Shown here piece after piece: positions 6,963 to 15,216 of a stretch of 32,036 nucleotides of DNA. The position numbers and the translations under genes are program-made. The notes under the pieces are model-generated. The model did no database searches, had not been told where the DNA came from, and saw only the letters and a program-made list of their open reading frames with translations. Within the stretch, counting starts at the first letter, position 1. Each line of letters begins with the position of its first letter. This stretch comes from JBIKIW01 sp044361365 (GTDB lineage: Bacteria > Patescibacteriota > JACMRA01): assembly GCA_044361365.1 (NCBI GenBank), contig JBIKIW010000015.1, positions 1 to 32,036 of the forward strand. The letters run 5' to 3'.

Positions 6963-7940
6963 ATGACTAAATATATTTTTGTGGTTGGTGGCAATGGCTA
7001 TATCGGTTCGCATACCAATTTGGAGCTACTCGAGCAGGGTTTTCAAACTGTGGTTTTGGACAGGGTTTTTCCTAAGCATTTGCAAAATTTACCAGGTTGG
7101 ATTTGGGAAAAGTGTGATCTTTTAGACCCAAATAGCTTACAAAAAGTTTTCCAAAAATATCCAGCCCAGGGTGTGATTCATTTTGCTGCCAATATTGAAG
7201 TCGGGGAAAGCCAAGAAAATCCAGAAAAATATTATTTCAACAATGTAGTTGGAACTTTAAATTTACTCCAGAAAGTGCGAGAATTTGAGGTTAATAATTT
7301 CGTTTTTTCCTCTACGGCTGCGGTTTATGGGCTACCTAAAAAAGTTCCGATTCAGGAAGAAGATTTCAAAAATCCGATCAATACTTACGGACTTACCAAG
7401 TATATGATGGAGCAGATTTTGCAGGATTATTACCGTTCTTACGGTCTCAAAAATATCCGACTTAGGTATTTCAACGCCTGTGGAGCTGATTTAAAAGGCA
7501 GAACTGGCGAACTTCACGAACCTGAAAGCCACTTGATTCCGATAATTTTGGAAGTGGCAAAGGGAAAGCGGGAAAAATTGATGATTTATGGTGACGATTA
7601 CAACACGGAAGATGGAACTTGTATTCGAGATTATATTCATGTAACGGACCTTGCTAAAGCTCATGTACTAGCCCTAAAAGCTCTTTTGGAAGGGAAAATT
7701 CAGCAAGAGGCGATCAATCTTGGCACCAAAAATGGCGTGAGTGTGAGGCAGATTTTGGAGACTAGCGAAAAAGTAGTTGGTCATAAAATTAAGCACGAAA
7801 TTGCACCCAGAAGGGCAGGGGATCCAGATATTTTGATCGCAGACAACACCAAAGCCGAAACGCTACTTGGGTGGAAGCCTGAATTTTCGGATTTACAGAC
7901 TATTATTAGCTCAGCTTGGGAGTTTATGGGGAAGAGGTAA
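6963..7940 (+). CDS. galE: UDP-glucose 4-epimerase
   Basis: A 325-residue short-chain dehydrogenase/epimerase interconverting UDP-glucose and UDP-galactose, feeding cell-surface glycan synthesis. The NAD loop GGNGYIGS spans residues 9-16. The catalytic triad region is FSSTAAVYG (T118) with Y142 and K146 in YGLTK. RYFNACGAD near 170 and GTCIRDYIHVTDLA near 220 are hallmark GalE motifs, and APRRAGDPD followed by LGWKPEF closes the substrate domain. Length is normal. It is transcribed divergently from trpB with a 189-base gap and is followed directly by a PIN-domain remnant. Related NDP-sugar epimerases are possible, but the motif set fits GalE best. Confidence 0.93.
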   Translation: MTKYIFVVGGNGYIGSHTNLELLEQGFQTVVLDRVFPKHLQNLPGWIWEKCDLLDPNSLQKVFQKYPAQGVIHFAANIEVGESQENPEKYYFNNVVGTLNLLQKVREFEVNNFVFSSTAAVYGLPKKVPIQEEDFKNPINTYGLTKYMMEQILQDYYRSYGLKNIRLRYFNACGADLKGRTGELHEPESHLIPIILEVAKGKREKLMIYGDDYNTEDGTCIRDYIHVTDLAKAHVLALKALLEGKIQQEAINLGTKNGVSVRQILETSEKVVGHKIKHEIAPRRAGDPDILIADNTKAETLLGWKPEFSDLQTIISSAWEFMGKR

Positions 7941-7941
7941 G

Positions 7942-8070
7942 TTGCAAAGTCTGGAGCATTATCAAACCACTAACTTGGATTTTGCAGATTGCTATTTGAC
8001 TGCCAAAGCCAAAGTGGAAAATTATACAGGAATAAAGACCTTTGATAACCAGATTTTGGTTAATTTATAA
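7942..8070 (+). pseudogene. 3' remnant of a PIN-domain (VapC-type) toxin gene
   Basis: Immediately after the galE stop, a frame reads SLEHYQTTNLDFADCYLTAK, then GIKTFDNQILVNL and TAA. This matches the C-terminal third of VapC-type PIN ribonucleases (LDFADxLxAxxAK followed by xxTFDxxxxxL), including the third acidic residue in FAD and the last aspartate in TFD. The first two thirds, with the leading acidic residues, are missing. A TTG at 7942 exists, but a 42-residue product would not be active, so this is best read as a decayed toxin gene cut off by rearrangement next to galE. Confidence 0.6.
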
Positions 8071-8156
8071 AACAAAAATCCCCAGCTTTAAGCTAGGAAT
8101 CGATGAAATTTGCACACACCGAAACTAGGAGCTTCAAGTGTGTGGTTAAAAAAAGT

Positions 8157-8444
8157 TTACTCCATAGTAAACCCAACAAAATCAATTTCTTTAATTACTA
8201 GTTGTTTTTCAAACTTCTTCCTTCCTTCTATAGTTTTAAAGGGAATTATTTTAATTCTACCCTTGTGGTAGTAACACACAAACTCACCTCTTTGTTCAGA
8301 GAGTGGAATATTTTCCACGCAGAGTTCTAAACTTATCGATACCCCCGGGATTGGATGATTATTTGTTGACCCAGCTCCCAAAACTTTACCATTTAAGTTC
8401 AGAATTAGAATCAGACTAGGAATGAAAAGTGCGGAATATCGCAT
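8157..8444 (-). CDS. Small hypothetical protein, possibly exported
   Basis: A 95-residue protein. The first 24 residues contain a hydrophobic run (ALFIPSLILILNL) after a short basic start and end at VLGAGS, which fits a signal peptide. The rest contains two cysteines (LELCVEN, EFVCYYH) that could form a disulfide outside the cell. It begins at ATG with GGGAG seven bases upstream, one of the clearest ribosome binding sites here. No family recognised. Possibly a small secreted or surface protein. Confidence 0.55.
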   Translation of the reverse strand: MRYSALFIPSLILILNLNGKVLGAGSTNNHPIPGVSISLELCVENIPLSEQRGEFVCYYHKGRIKIIPFKTIEGRKKFEKQLVIKEIDFVGFTME

Positions 8445-8595
8445 AAAAAATCTCCCAAATAAACTGTAATTTCAGCCAAAAAACAAAGTTCTTGACTACA
8501 CTCACCATAGCAAAGAGAGAGAGTTATGTCAAATGTATTTTTTTGAGGTGTTGCGGGTTGTTGGAATGGTTTGAAGATGGGTGATTTAGAATTGC

Positions 8596-9135
8596 TTAGC
8601 TCGGGTTTAGTTTGTATTTTGGAAAGAGGGTTTTTTCGATAAATTCCTTGTTTTCTTGGGCGTTTTCAGTAGCTTTTAAGATTGCAATTGTGACCATAAC
8701 AGGCAGTAGTTTGCTTTTTATGTTAAACCCACCCTTTGGGTAACAACCATCACCTTCAAACCCATAATCACTAGATTTTACATCTTTCCAGTTTTTCATA
8801 AAATTTTCGTTGGATTGAACTAATTTTTTTGAGAGCTCTGTAAGTTTAACCCAGCTGTCAGTACGTATTTTTTGAACTTTTATACCTCTTTCTTCAAGGG
8901 GTTCTTTGGTATATTCTAGACTCTTGGTAATGTAGTTTTCTACAATTTCTACAATTTCAGTTTCTGATAAATTTACAAACCATTGAGCAATTACAGACAC
9001 TAAAGATGCATAACTTGGATCTCTTTTTAGATTTATAATGTCCCTAAGAGAATCTAATCTTTGACGCATTTCTGGAGGGAGTGTGAGTTGGGTGGTTTTT
9101 GGCTGAGGAGGATTCTCAATTTGGTCGCCATTCAT
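8596..9135 (-). CDS. Hypothetical protein with RHH-like N-terminus
   Basis: A 179-residue protein without signal peptide or membrane segments. Residues 14-30 (TTQLTLPPEMRQRLDSLRD) have the strand-then-amphipathic-helix pattern of ribbon-helix-helix DNA-binding proteins. The remainder is mostly helical, with a conserved-looking DYGFEGDGCYPKGGF segment near 128, and I do not recognise it. It is transcribed divergently from the rhomboid gene; a TTGACT box upstream on the minus strand could be its -35. The DNA-binding idea rests only on the N-terminal pattern. Confidence 0.55.
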   Translation of the reverse strand: MNGDQIENPPQPKTTQLTLPPEMRQRLDSLRDIINLKRDPSYASLVSVIAQWFVNLSETEIVEIVENYITKSLEYTKEPLEERGIKVQKIRTDSWVKLTELSKKLVQSNENFMKNWKDVKSSDYGFEGDGCYPKGGFNIKSKLLPVMVTIAILKATENAQENKEFIEKTLFPKYKLNPS

Positions 9136-9224
9136 AATGCTTGAGTGGCTTTAGATTAAAGTGTTTTTTAGTCAAACAGTTTTTGGATTAGACGAAAACC
9201 AAATTTTTACAAAATCCTTAGCTT

Positions 9225-9866
9225 ATGATTTATAAGCTACTTGTAGTTGCTAATTTGGTTGTTTTTGCGATTCCTTTTTTGTCAGATTTGCTGTTTGGTA
9301 CAAATTTAACTGAGGTTTTTATTTCTACAGGAAGTTTAAAGAGTTTTCAGACTGGAAATTTTGGTTTTTATCAGCTGGCGACCTCGCCTTTTTTGCATGC
9401 CGGAATTATCCATTTGGCGGTAAATATGTACGCCCTTGGGTATTCTGTTGGACCTGATATAAATAAGGTTTTTGGGGATTTACGGTTTTCTATTATTTAT
9501 TTTTTCAGTGGCATGGGTGGTTCACTTCTTTCAGCCAGTTTTCAAACCAATCCTTATGGTTCAGTTGGGGCAAGTGGGGCGATTATGGGTTTGGTGGGAG
9601 CTTTGGCAGCCTTTGCGGTAAAAACAGAGCAGTGGCAACTTTTTTGGTCGGTGTTTTCGATTGTAATTCTTAACTTTTGGCTTGGACTTACGGTTACGGG
9701 AATAGACAACTTCGGTCATTTGGGAGGGCTTTTGACAGGATTTTTGTTTGGATATTTTATGATTACTCCAAGACTTCCAACCACTAAACCAGCTCGATAT
9801 GAGAGTCCAATTATCGAAATTGATGCCAACAATGTAGGCAGTCATTCATCTCAAAATATCAGTTAA
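9225..9866 (+). CDS. Rhomboid-family intramembrane serine protease
   Basis: A 213-residue polytopic membrane protein with about six hydrophobic segments. It has all rhomboid signatures: HAGIIHLAVNMYAL (H58, H63, N67), the serine nucleophile S117 in GASGAIMG, and the histidine of the dyad, H165, in DNFGHLGGLLTG. It would cut transmembrane segments of membrane proteins within the bilayer. The C-terminal 40 residues form a short polar tail. It is followed after 34 bases by the Fur-family gene in the same direction, so they may be co-transcribed. Possible substrates in this window are the single-pass surface proteins at 22099 and 29984, but that is speculation. Confidence 0.92.
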   Translation: MIYKLLVVANLVVFAIPFLSDLLFGTNLTEVFISTGSLKSFQTGNFGFYQLATSPFLHAGIIHLAVNMYALGYSVGPDINKVFGDLRFSIIYFFSGMGGSLLSASFQTNPYGSVGASGAIMGLVGALAAFAVKTEQWQLFWSVFSIVILNFWLGLTVTGIDNFGHLGGLLTGFLFGYFMITPRLPTTKPARYESPIIEIDANNVGSHSSQNIS

Positions 9867-9900
9867 TAATTAATCATTTATAATTCACAATTATTTAAAC

Positions 9901-10332
9901 ATGCCCTCCAAAATCACACCCAAAATTCAAATCCGTACTTCCAAACTTCGTGATACAATCCTCAAAACTTTGTCTGAATTTGCTAAGCCAGTTACTGTTG
10001 AGGAGGTACTAAAAGACCTGAAACATAGCCATATGTACCCAAACAAAACCTCAGTTTATAGATCTTTAGAGACGCTTATGAAGCTAGAAATGGTGTTGGA
10101 AGTGGACTTTTTGGATGGTAAAAAACGCTATGAACTAAACGATAAAAACCATAAAGCTCATCACCATCATATTGTTTGCCGAATTTGTGGAGCGGTAGAG
10201 TGTGTAGAAGTCGAGAAAGATTTACACAAAATTGAACACAAAATTGCCGGAGAAACTGGATATTTAGTAGAAAAACACGCTCTGGAATTTTTTGGAATCT
10301 GCCCGCAGTGTAGGGGGAATGTGGGAGAGTAA
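9901..10332 (+). CDS. Fur-family metal-responsive transcriptional regulator
   Basis: A 143-residue Fur-superfamily repressor. The winged helix covers residues 13-80, with NKTSVYRSLETL as recognition helix. The metal-sensing region has HHHH at 87-90. The structural zinc site is C93/C96 (CRIC) with C134/C137 (CPQC). Subtype (Fur, Zur or PerR) cannot be decided from sequence alone. It sits just downstream of the rhomboid gene and upstream of the beta-helix array; no obvious palindromic Fur box was seen before neighbouring genes. There is no Shine-Dalgarno before the ATG. Confidence 0.9.
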   Translation: MPSKITPKIQIRTSKLRDTILKTLSEFAKPVTVEEVLKDLKHSHMYPNKTSVYRSLETLMKLEMVLEVDFLDGKKRYELNDKNHKAHHHHIVCRICGAVECVEVEKDLHKIEHKIAGETGYLVEKHALEFFGICPQCRGNVGE

Positions 10333-10361
10333 GGTTTGTTAAAGATAGGCAGGTATATTTT

Positions 10362-10390
10362 TTGCAAAAGTTGAATATGTTTAATATATT
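10362..10390 (+). promoter_or_regulatory. Promoter of the first beta-helix gene
   Basis: TTGCAA (10362-10367), a 17-base spacer and TATATT (10385-10390). The same TTGCAA-17-TATAyT layout stands before the 13581 gene, supporting common regulation. The leader is about 32 bases, ends in ACAAAAACC, and has no Shine-Dalgarno. Confidence 0.55.
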
Positions 10391-10428
10391 GGGTGGAGAA
10401 GTAAAAACCAAAACAAAAACCTTCAGCT

Positions 10429-12063
10429 ATGCCAAACAAAACTCTACCAACTACAGGATCTACAAACTGGGGAGAAAATCTAAACAACTTCCTAACTCAA
10501 TCCTTAGATAATACTAATGGAGGAGGAATAAATAAGTTTGAACAGTTTTCACAAAGACCTACATTAACCGCAGATGATAAAGGTAAAACTTATCTATATA
10601 CTCAAACAGGAAACTTTCATCAATGGACAGGAACAGCATGGAAAGTACTTAATGAATCTCTAATTAATGTTAAAGATTATGGAGCTGTCGGGGATGGAGT
10701 GACGGATGATACGGCGTTTATTAATTCAGCAATATTAAAAGCTGCTTTAGCAGATGGCGGGAAAATTATTGTTCCTTTTTCAAACTACTTAATTTCTGGC
10801 ACCATTATTATACCAAGAAATGTAGAAATTGATTTTTGTGATTCAAAAATAACTGGATCTGGAATTGGAAGCAGTACTGATTTATTTAAAACTGGTTACC
10901 TTTCTGGAGGAAAACTTGTTACAAATATCGGAGAACCAGATGAAGCACATCTTGTTGTGCAGGCATCAGTTAAAAATGCAACAATATGGAATTGTGGAAA
11001 AGCCTTCAATTTACTTAATTGGATTGATAATTCTGAAATAAGTAACATTAAATTCTGGAATTGCGGATATGCAGTTTATGCCGATCGTTGTTGGTATGGG
11101 CGTTTTATAAACCTATTTTCTCGCAACGAACCAGTTAACACAGCAACGAATGCCGCTTTTCATTTTACAGACTTTGTCAATGTTTGTAACATTCAGTCTG
11201 TATTTGTCGCACATCGTGATCTTGGAATAGAAATTGAAAATGGAGCAAACGGACAAGTATTATTGAATTGTTCTGCGGAGGGTTGCAAAACAGGAATAAA
11301 GGTAAGTGGCGAAACAGGGCCAATCAAATTTGACACCTGTTATATCGAAGCTAACACAGAAATAGGTGTCGACTTACAATCAGGTCTTGGTTTCAAATAC
11401 GATGTAACATTTGAAAACTGTTTTTTTAATACATGTAAAACAGCAATAAGAAGTGATAATTCTAATTCTGGAGGAGCAACTGTGTTTGTTCGTGAAAATA
11501 ATAGATTTATTTATTGCGAAACTAACTTGGATGCATCTGGGAATGTATTTAGTTATGGCAAAGTTGAGACTGAATCAGAAATTATTTCAGGCAATGGTTA
11601 TCCAATTCTTCCTCCTGGTTTTTTACTTGGCACTAAAATGCGTTTAGATTATGAAAATTTAATATTCGATTCAGTTAGTGGTCTTGGATTAATTCGAACA
11701 AAAGTGCACGGACCAACTCTTATAGCGTTCAACCATGAAGGAAATTCAGGGTCGCCAATGGCTGGTACTGTTCCGTTTTGTGTAAATAGTAAATCAGCAG
11801 GAACGCCATTTTCGATCTACGTAGATACAAAGATTGTATTTCAGCAACACGCAGCACTTCTTGCATACAAGCTACAAATTTCAGACAACAATGGAACATA
11901 TGAGGTGTATGGTTTTATTTTTGGAGATCAGGTTAAAATGGAAGATGCATCAGGAAAAACTGTCGCTGTATCAAATAATAATGGTTATGTTCGTCTAACT
12001 GTTGGTACTTTTTCTCATCCAACAGGTGTATATTCCATAACAGGAATCGTTCGCCACATCTAA
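10429..12063 (+). CDS. Right-handed beta-helix protein, pectate-lyase-3 type (array copy 1)
   Basis: A 544-residue protein. Residues 1-78 are a head (LPTTGSTNWGENLNNFLTQS, then a YLYTQTGNFHQWTG strand block). INVKDYGAVGDGVTDDTA (79-96) is the signature entry to the pectate-lyase-3/GH28-related beta helix. Then come about 300 residues of parallel beta-helix coils with many Asn, Cys and Gly, and a C-terminal jelly-like region. There is no signal peptide or membrane anchor. Such proteins are phage tail spikes, polysaccharide lyases or carbohydrate-binding surface proteins. The head is almost identical to that of the 16985 gene, also at DNA level, while the bodies differ entirely. The precise glycan target is unknown. 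Confidence 0.8.
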   Translation: MPNKTLPTTGSTNWGENLNNFLTQSLDNTNGGGINKFEQFSQRPTLTADDKGKTYLYTQTGNFHQWTGTAWKVLNESLINVKDYGAVGDGVTDDTAFINSAILKAALADGGKIIVPFSNYLISGTIIIPRNVEIDFCDSKITGSGIGSSTDLFKTGYLSGGKLVTNIGEPDEAHLVVQASVKNATIWNCGKAFNLLNWIDNSEISNIKFWNCGYAVYADRCWYGRFINLFSRNEPVNTATNAAFHFTDFVNVCNIQSVFVAHRDLGIEIENGANGQVLLNCSAEGCKTGIKVSGETGPIKFDTCYIEANTEIGVDLQSGLGFKYDVTFENCFFNTCKTAIRSDNSNSGGATVFVRENNRFIYCETNLDASGNVFSYGKVETESEIISGNGYPILPPGFLLGTKMRLDYENLIFDSVSGLGLIRTKVHGPTLIAFNHEGNSGSPMAGTVPFCVNSKSAGTPFSIYVDTKIVFQQHAALLAYKLQISDNNGTYEVYGFIFGDQVKMEDASGKTVAVSNNNGYVRLTVGTFSHPTGVYSITGIVRHI

Positions 12064-12114
12064 AGTATAGAACTAATTGTAAAACTACAATCCAAAAACA
12101 AAAATCCAAAACTT

Positions 12115-12186
12115 ATGCCCAACCGCCTACCAATCCCAGGACAAGACTCAGGAAACTGGGGAAGATGCCTCAATAAGGTATGTTGA
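12115..12186 (+). pseudogene. Start-only remnant of a beta-helix array gene
   Basis: ATG at 12115 opens MPNRLPIPGQDSGNWG, which matches the first 16 residues of the heads at 13581 and 15217, then departs (RCLNKVC) and stops at TGA. The A-rich leader before the ATG also resembles those of the intact copies. The rest of the gene is absent; the minus-strand ATPase gene begins 40 bases on. It is probably what is left of a fifth copy after insertion or recombination. Confidence 0.75.
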
Positions 12187-12227
12187 TGAGGTATATGTTT
12201 ATCAACTCCAAACGGAGGGCAGGCTTT

Positions 12228-13352
12228 TCACGTTATCATCTCCAGCCAATTATCCCCATTTATAACCTTAAATGTATGATCTGGGTAAGCCTCTTTAAAA
12301 CTATTTGGCAATTTGGCTTTTTTCCTGTCATTCCATTTAAATTCAAAGCAGTTTAAAACACCATCTTTTTCTTCGATATAGTCGATTTCTTGTTGTTGGT
12401 AATTTCTCCAGAAGTAGCTATTTACATTAATTTGATTGTATTCCAGATATTTTCTTCTTTCCAAGATGCAGAAGTTTTCCCACAGTACTCCTATATCGTT
12501 TCTAAATCTTAATTCCGAGAAATTTTCAATTAGTTGATTTCTCACCCCCAGATCATAAAAGTAAATTTTTGTAGATTTTCCAATCTCCTTTCTTTGGTTT
12601 TTACTAAAACTTGTCATACTAAACACAATAAAGCTTTTCTCCAATAAATCTATGTATTTGGACACAGTTCGCTTGTTTAGATCTAGTTTATTAGCTAGTT
12701 CTTGAAGTGAGACTTCATTACCTACTTGATAGGCTAGTAATTTGAGTAGATTGTGAATTGCTTGAGGTTTTTGAATAGTCTCAAACTGTAAAATATCTTT
12801 GTACAAATACTGATTGGTTAGATTTTTAAGAAGTTTTTGAGTCAAATCTCCGCTTGACTGATATATATTTGGGTAGCTCCCATATTGCATAAATTTTTCT
12901 TTAGCTCTATCCATCTCTATGCCGTTTGCAGCTACTTCTAAAATAGAGAGCGGATATAAAACAAACTCAAGACTACGACCAGTAAGCGGTTCATTTATTT
13001 GGTTGGCTAAATCGAAACTACTACTTCCAGTAGCTATAATCTGCATCTGAGGTCTGTTGTCATGCAGGATTTTGAGAGTTAATCCAATATTTTCCACTCT
13101 TTGAGCCTCATCAATTATCAATATGTCAGGAGTACCAGTTTGGCTAATCAGTTTTTCAAAATTTGTAGGCTTTAGCTTTTCCCTAATATCGATATCGTCT
13201 CCACTAAAAATGGACTGGGTTTTATCTTTATTATTAGCTAGGAGCTGATTGATTAGAGTGGTTTTACCTACTTGCCTAGCTCCGTATAAAATAACCACAT
13301 AGCCTTGAAAAAGACTGGCTTGAATCTGCTTTTGCAATAAACGACTATACAT
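12228..13352 (-). CDS. AAA-family ATPase with DUF4143 domain
   Basis: A 374-residue protein of the AAA_14/DUF4143 family. Walker A is GARQVGKTT (residues 24-32), Walker B is ILIIDEAQ near 80, and the sensor segment ATGSSSFDLA lies near 110. A helical linker follows, then the DUF4143 part, with FYDLGVRNQL and the PD-D/EXK-like ending EIDYIEEKD...CFEFKW. These are common standalone ATPases of uncertain function, often in mobile or defence-rich regions. It lies opposite to and inside the beta-helix array, next to a truncated array copy, so it is probably an insertion. It has a near-perfect promoter of its own. Confidence 0.85.
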   Translation of the reverse strand: MYSRLLQKQIQASLFQGYVVILYGARQVGKTTLINQLLANNKDKTQSIFSGDDIDIREKLKPTNFEKLISQTGTPDILIIDEAQRVENIGLTLKILHDNRPQMQIIATGSSSFDLANQINEPLTGRSLEFVLYPLSILEVAANGIEMDRAKEKFMQYGSYPNIYQSSGDLTQKLLKNLTNQYLYKDILQFETIQKPQAIHNLLKLLAYQVGNEVSLQELANKLDLNKRTVSKYIDLLEKSFIVFSMTSFSKNQRKEIGKSTKIYFYDLGVRNQLIENFSELRFRNDIGVLWENFCILERRKYLEYNQINVNSYFWRNYQQQEIDYIEEKDGVLNCFEFKWNDRKKAKLPNSFKEAYPDHTFKVINGDNWLEMIT

Positions 13353-13386
13353 AATATTTGATAAATATAGGTAGTAGAATACCCAA

Positions 13387-13416
13387 ATTATACTAAATTT
13401 ATAGTAAAATTGTCAA
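13387..13416 (-). promoter_or_regulatory. Consensus promoter of the ATPase gene
   Basis: On the minus strand TTGACA (13411-13416), 18 bases, TATAAT (13387-13392): both boxes are perfect consensus. Transcription would start near 13380, giving a 28-base leader without Shine-Dalgarno. This is the strongest promoter in the window. Confidence 0.8.
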
Positions 13417-13471
13417 ACAAAATCTCTAGCCTTACAAAGAATAGTTTAATGAGCTACTTATTTTAACAATC

Positions 13472-13500
13472 TTGCAAACTCATAGAACATATAATATACT
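13472..13500 (+). promoter_or_regulatory. Promoter of the 13581 beta-helix gene
   Basis: TTGCAA (13472-13477), 17 bases, TATACT (13495-13500), the same layout as the promoter at 10362. The leader is about 73 bases and ends in the A-rich ACAAAAAACCTTCACCC before the ATG. It probably also serves the gene at 15217. Confidence 0.55.
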
Positions 13501-13580
13501 ACACTTAAGAGCTGTAATATATAAAGTCACAGTAAATAATTATTTTAAACATCTAAACCTAAACAAAAAACCTTCACCCT

Positions 13581-15206
13581 ATGCCAACAAACCGACTACC
13601 AACCCCCGGTTCAGACTCAGGAAACTGGGGAACAATATTAAACTCATACTTAAACACAACTCTATCTGATAAAGGAGGAATAAATACTTGTGATGTAGTA
13701 TACTTGGATGATGCTGAGATTACAACATCAAATACAGTAATTGCATCTATTACAAACATCTATACTACAAAACCTGTAGACTATATTCTAAATAAAAAAA
13801 CTAAATCTTTATTTAAATTAACTAAATCTGGAAGCAGTTTTACTTTAACTAAAGTAAATAATATACCTCATACTTTTTCTGTAGTAAATATTAACACAAA
13901 CAGTATATTTAGATGGATAGAAGATACTACGACTCCAGCAAATTCAGATTGGCAGCTAGTTTTTTCAAGCGAGGTTAATATAAAAGACTGGGGAGCTAGA
14001 GGAGATGGGGTTACAGATGATACAATTCCGATTAAAACACTCATCCAAGTCATGTTCCTTTTTTACAAGATAGAAGGTGTCATGAATTTGCTTGGAGGAG
14101 AAATATATTTTCCTAGTGGTAAATACTTAATCTCAGATACATTAAATTTATATCCAGGAACAACTCTGAGGGGTTCAATAGGAGGATTATTGTCTTCAGA
14201 GCCTTTACCGTCTACAGGATCAGACTTTATACTGTCTACAAAAAAACTTGATGGTACGCCATGGACAGATTCCGCTATGTTCAAAATTGTAAATGGTGGT
14301 CCCGTAGCGATGTTTAACTTAAGTTTTTTAGGAACTCAAGCTGTAACTAACTCTGTATGGCTAGACAGCTACAATATTACAGATAATCATCCTGGATTAA
14401 CCCAAGGGAAGTTTGAGAATTGCAGAATTGTGGCTTTTACCACTGCTGTTAAAAGCACTAAAATGGCTGATGTTGTGTTTATAAATACAGGATTCGAATA
14501 TAATTTGATTATATTTCACCTATCAGGAAAAGACGGTAATAGCCCCAGTTTAGGTGGTTCATATTTTTCTAATTGTACCTTTTTTGGTTACTACAGGGCT
14601 TTTAGTCTTTCAACATACGGGAAATGTTACAAAAATAACTTTTCAAATTGTATTTTTGAATCTAGTGACACAGGACAGGTTGGGGTAACGGCGATAACAA
14701 ATGAAGCAAGTTCTAATACTCTATTTTCTGGCAATAATTTCTCTTCATGTATTTTTATAACTGCGAATGGAACTGCCATCAACTATTTTGGAGGTACAAA
14801 TGACGCAAATGGTGCACGAACTAATGTATTTTCAAATAATGTATTTGTATCAACTAGTTTTATTGATTCCTCGATTATTTTTCATGATAATAAATCAAGT
14901 GTAGAAAATAATATTGTTAATGCGTGCGTGTTCAATAATTCTGATGTGAACATGCAGTACAACACTGACAGTTTAACATTTAACAACAACACACTAATTG
15001 GAAATTCCAATTTAAATTTTTCAAGCGTGAAGAATTCTCAAATATGTAACAACAATTTTGCAAAGACAACTAATGACACATATGATATTAATTTGAATGA
15101 TATCTGTAGAAACAATATAATAGTAGGAAATACAATTAAAAAAGTTATTACTATTCACCCAGCGTCAACCAACAATTTAAATATTAACAATCTTACAGTT
15201 GTTTAA
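13581..15206 (+). CDS. Right-handed beta-helix protein (array copy 2)
   Basis: A 541-residue protein. The head begins LPTPGSDSGNWGTILNSYL and continues through CDVVYLDDAE, KPVDYILNKKT and NIPHTFSVVNI to about residue 130. NIKDWGARGDGVTDDT is the pectate-lyase-3 entry motif. The body is a long Asn-rich beta helix (SNCTFFGYY, NNFSNCIFES, NNFSSCIFIT and similar coils of about 22-25 residues), typical of parallel beta helices. There is no signal peptide. The head is closely related to that of the next gene, only 10 bases downstream, so the two are likely one transcript from the promoter at 13472. Confidence 0.8.
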   Translation: MPTNRLPTPGSDSGNWGTILNSYLNTTLSDKGGINTCDVVYLDDAEITTSNTVIASITNIYTTKPVDYILNKKTKSLFKLTKSGSSFTLTKVNNIPHTFSVVNINTNSIFRWIEDTTTPANSDWQLVFSSEVNIKDWGARGDGVTDDTIPIKTLIQVMFLFYKIEGVMNLLGGEIYFPSGKYLISDTLNLYPGTTLRGSIGGLLSSEPLPSTGSDFILSTKKLDGTPWTDSAMFKIVNGGPVAMFNLSFLGTQAVTNSVWLDSYNITDNHPGLTQGKFENCRIVAFTTAVKSTKMADVVFINTGFEYNLIIFHLSGKDGNSPSLGGSYFSNCTFFGYYRAFSLSTYGKCYKNNFSNCIFESSDTGQVGVTAITNEASSNTLFSGNNFSSCIFITANGTAINYFGGTNDANGARTNVFSNNVFVSTSFIDSSIIFHDNKSSVENNIVNACVFNNSDVNMQYNTDSLTFNNNTLIGNSNLNFSSVKNSQICNNNFAKTTNDTYDINLNDICRNNIIVGNTIKKVITIHPASTNNLNINNLTVV

Positions 15207-15216
15207 TTTTAACCCT

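Noticed and set aside
8098..8152. CACACAC/GTGTGTG hairpin as terminator
   Set aside because: The T-run lies on the wrong side of the hairpin for the minus-strand gene, and there is none for the plus strand.
15199..15216. TTG start 18 bases upstream for beta-helix copy 3
   Set aside because: All paralogous heads begin at the ATG equivalent to 15217, and the TTG lies inside the end of copy 2.
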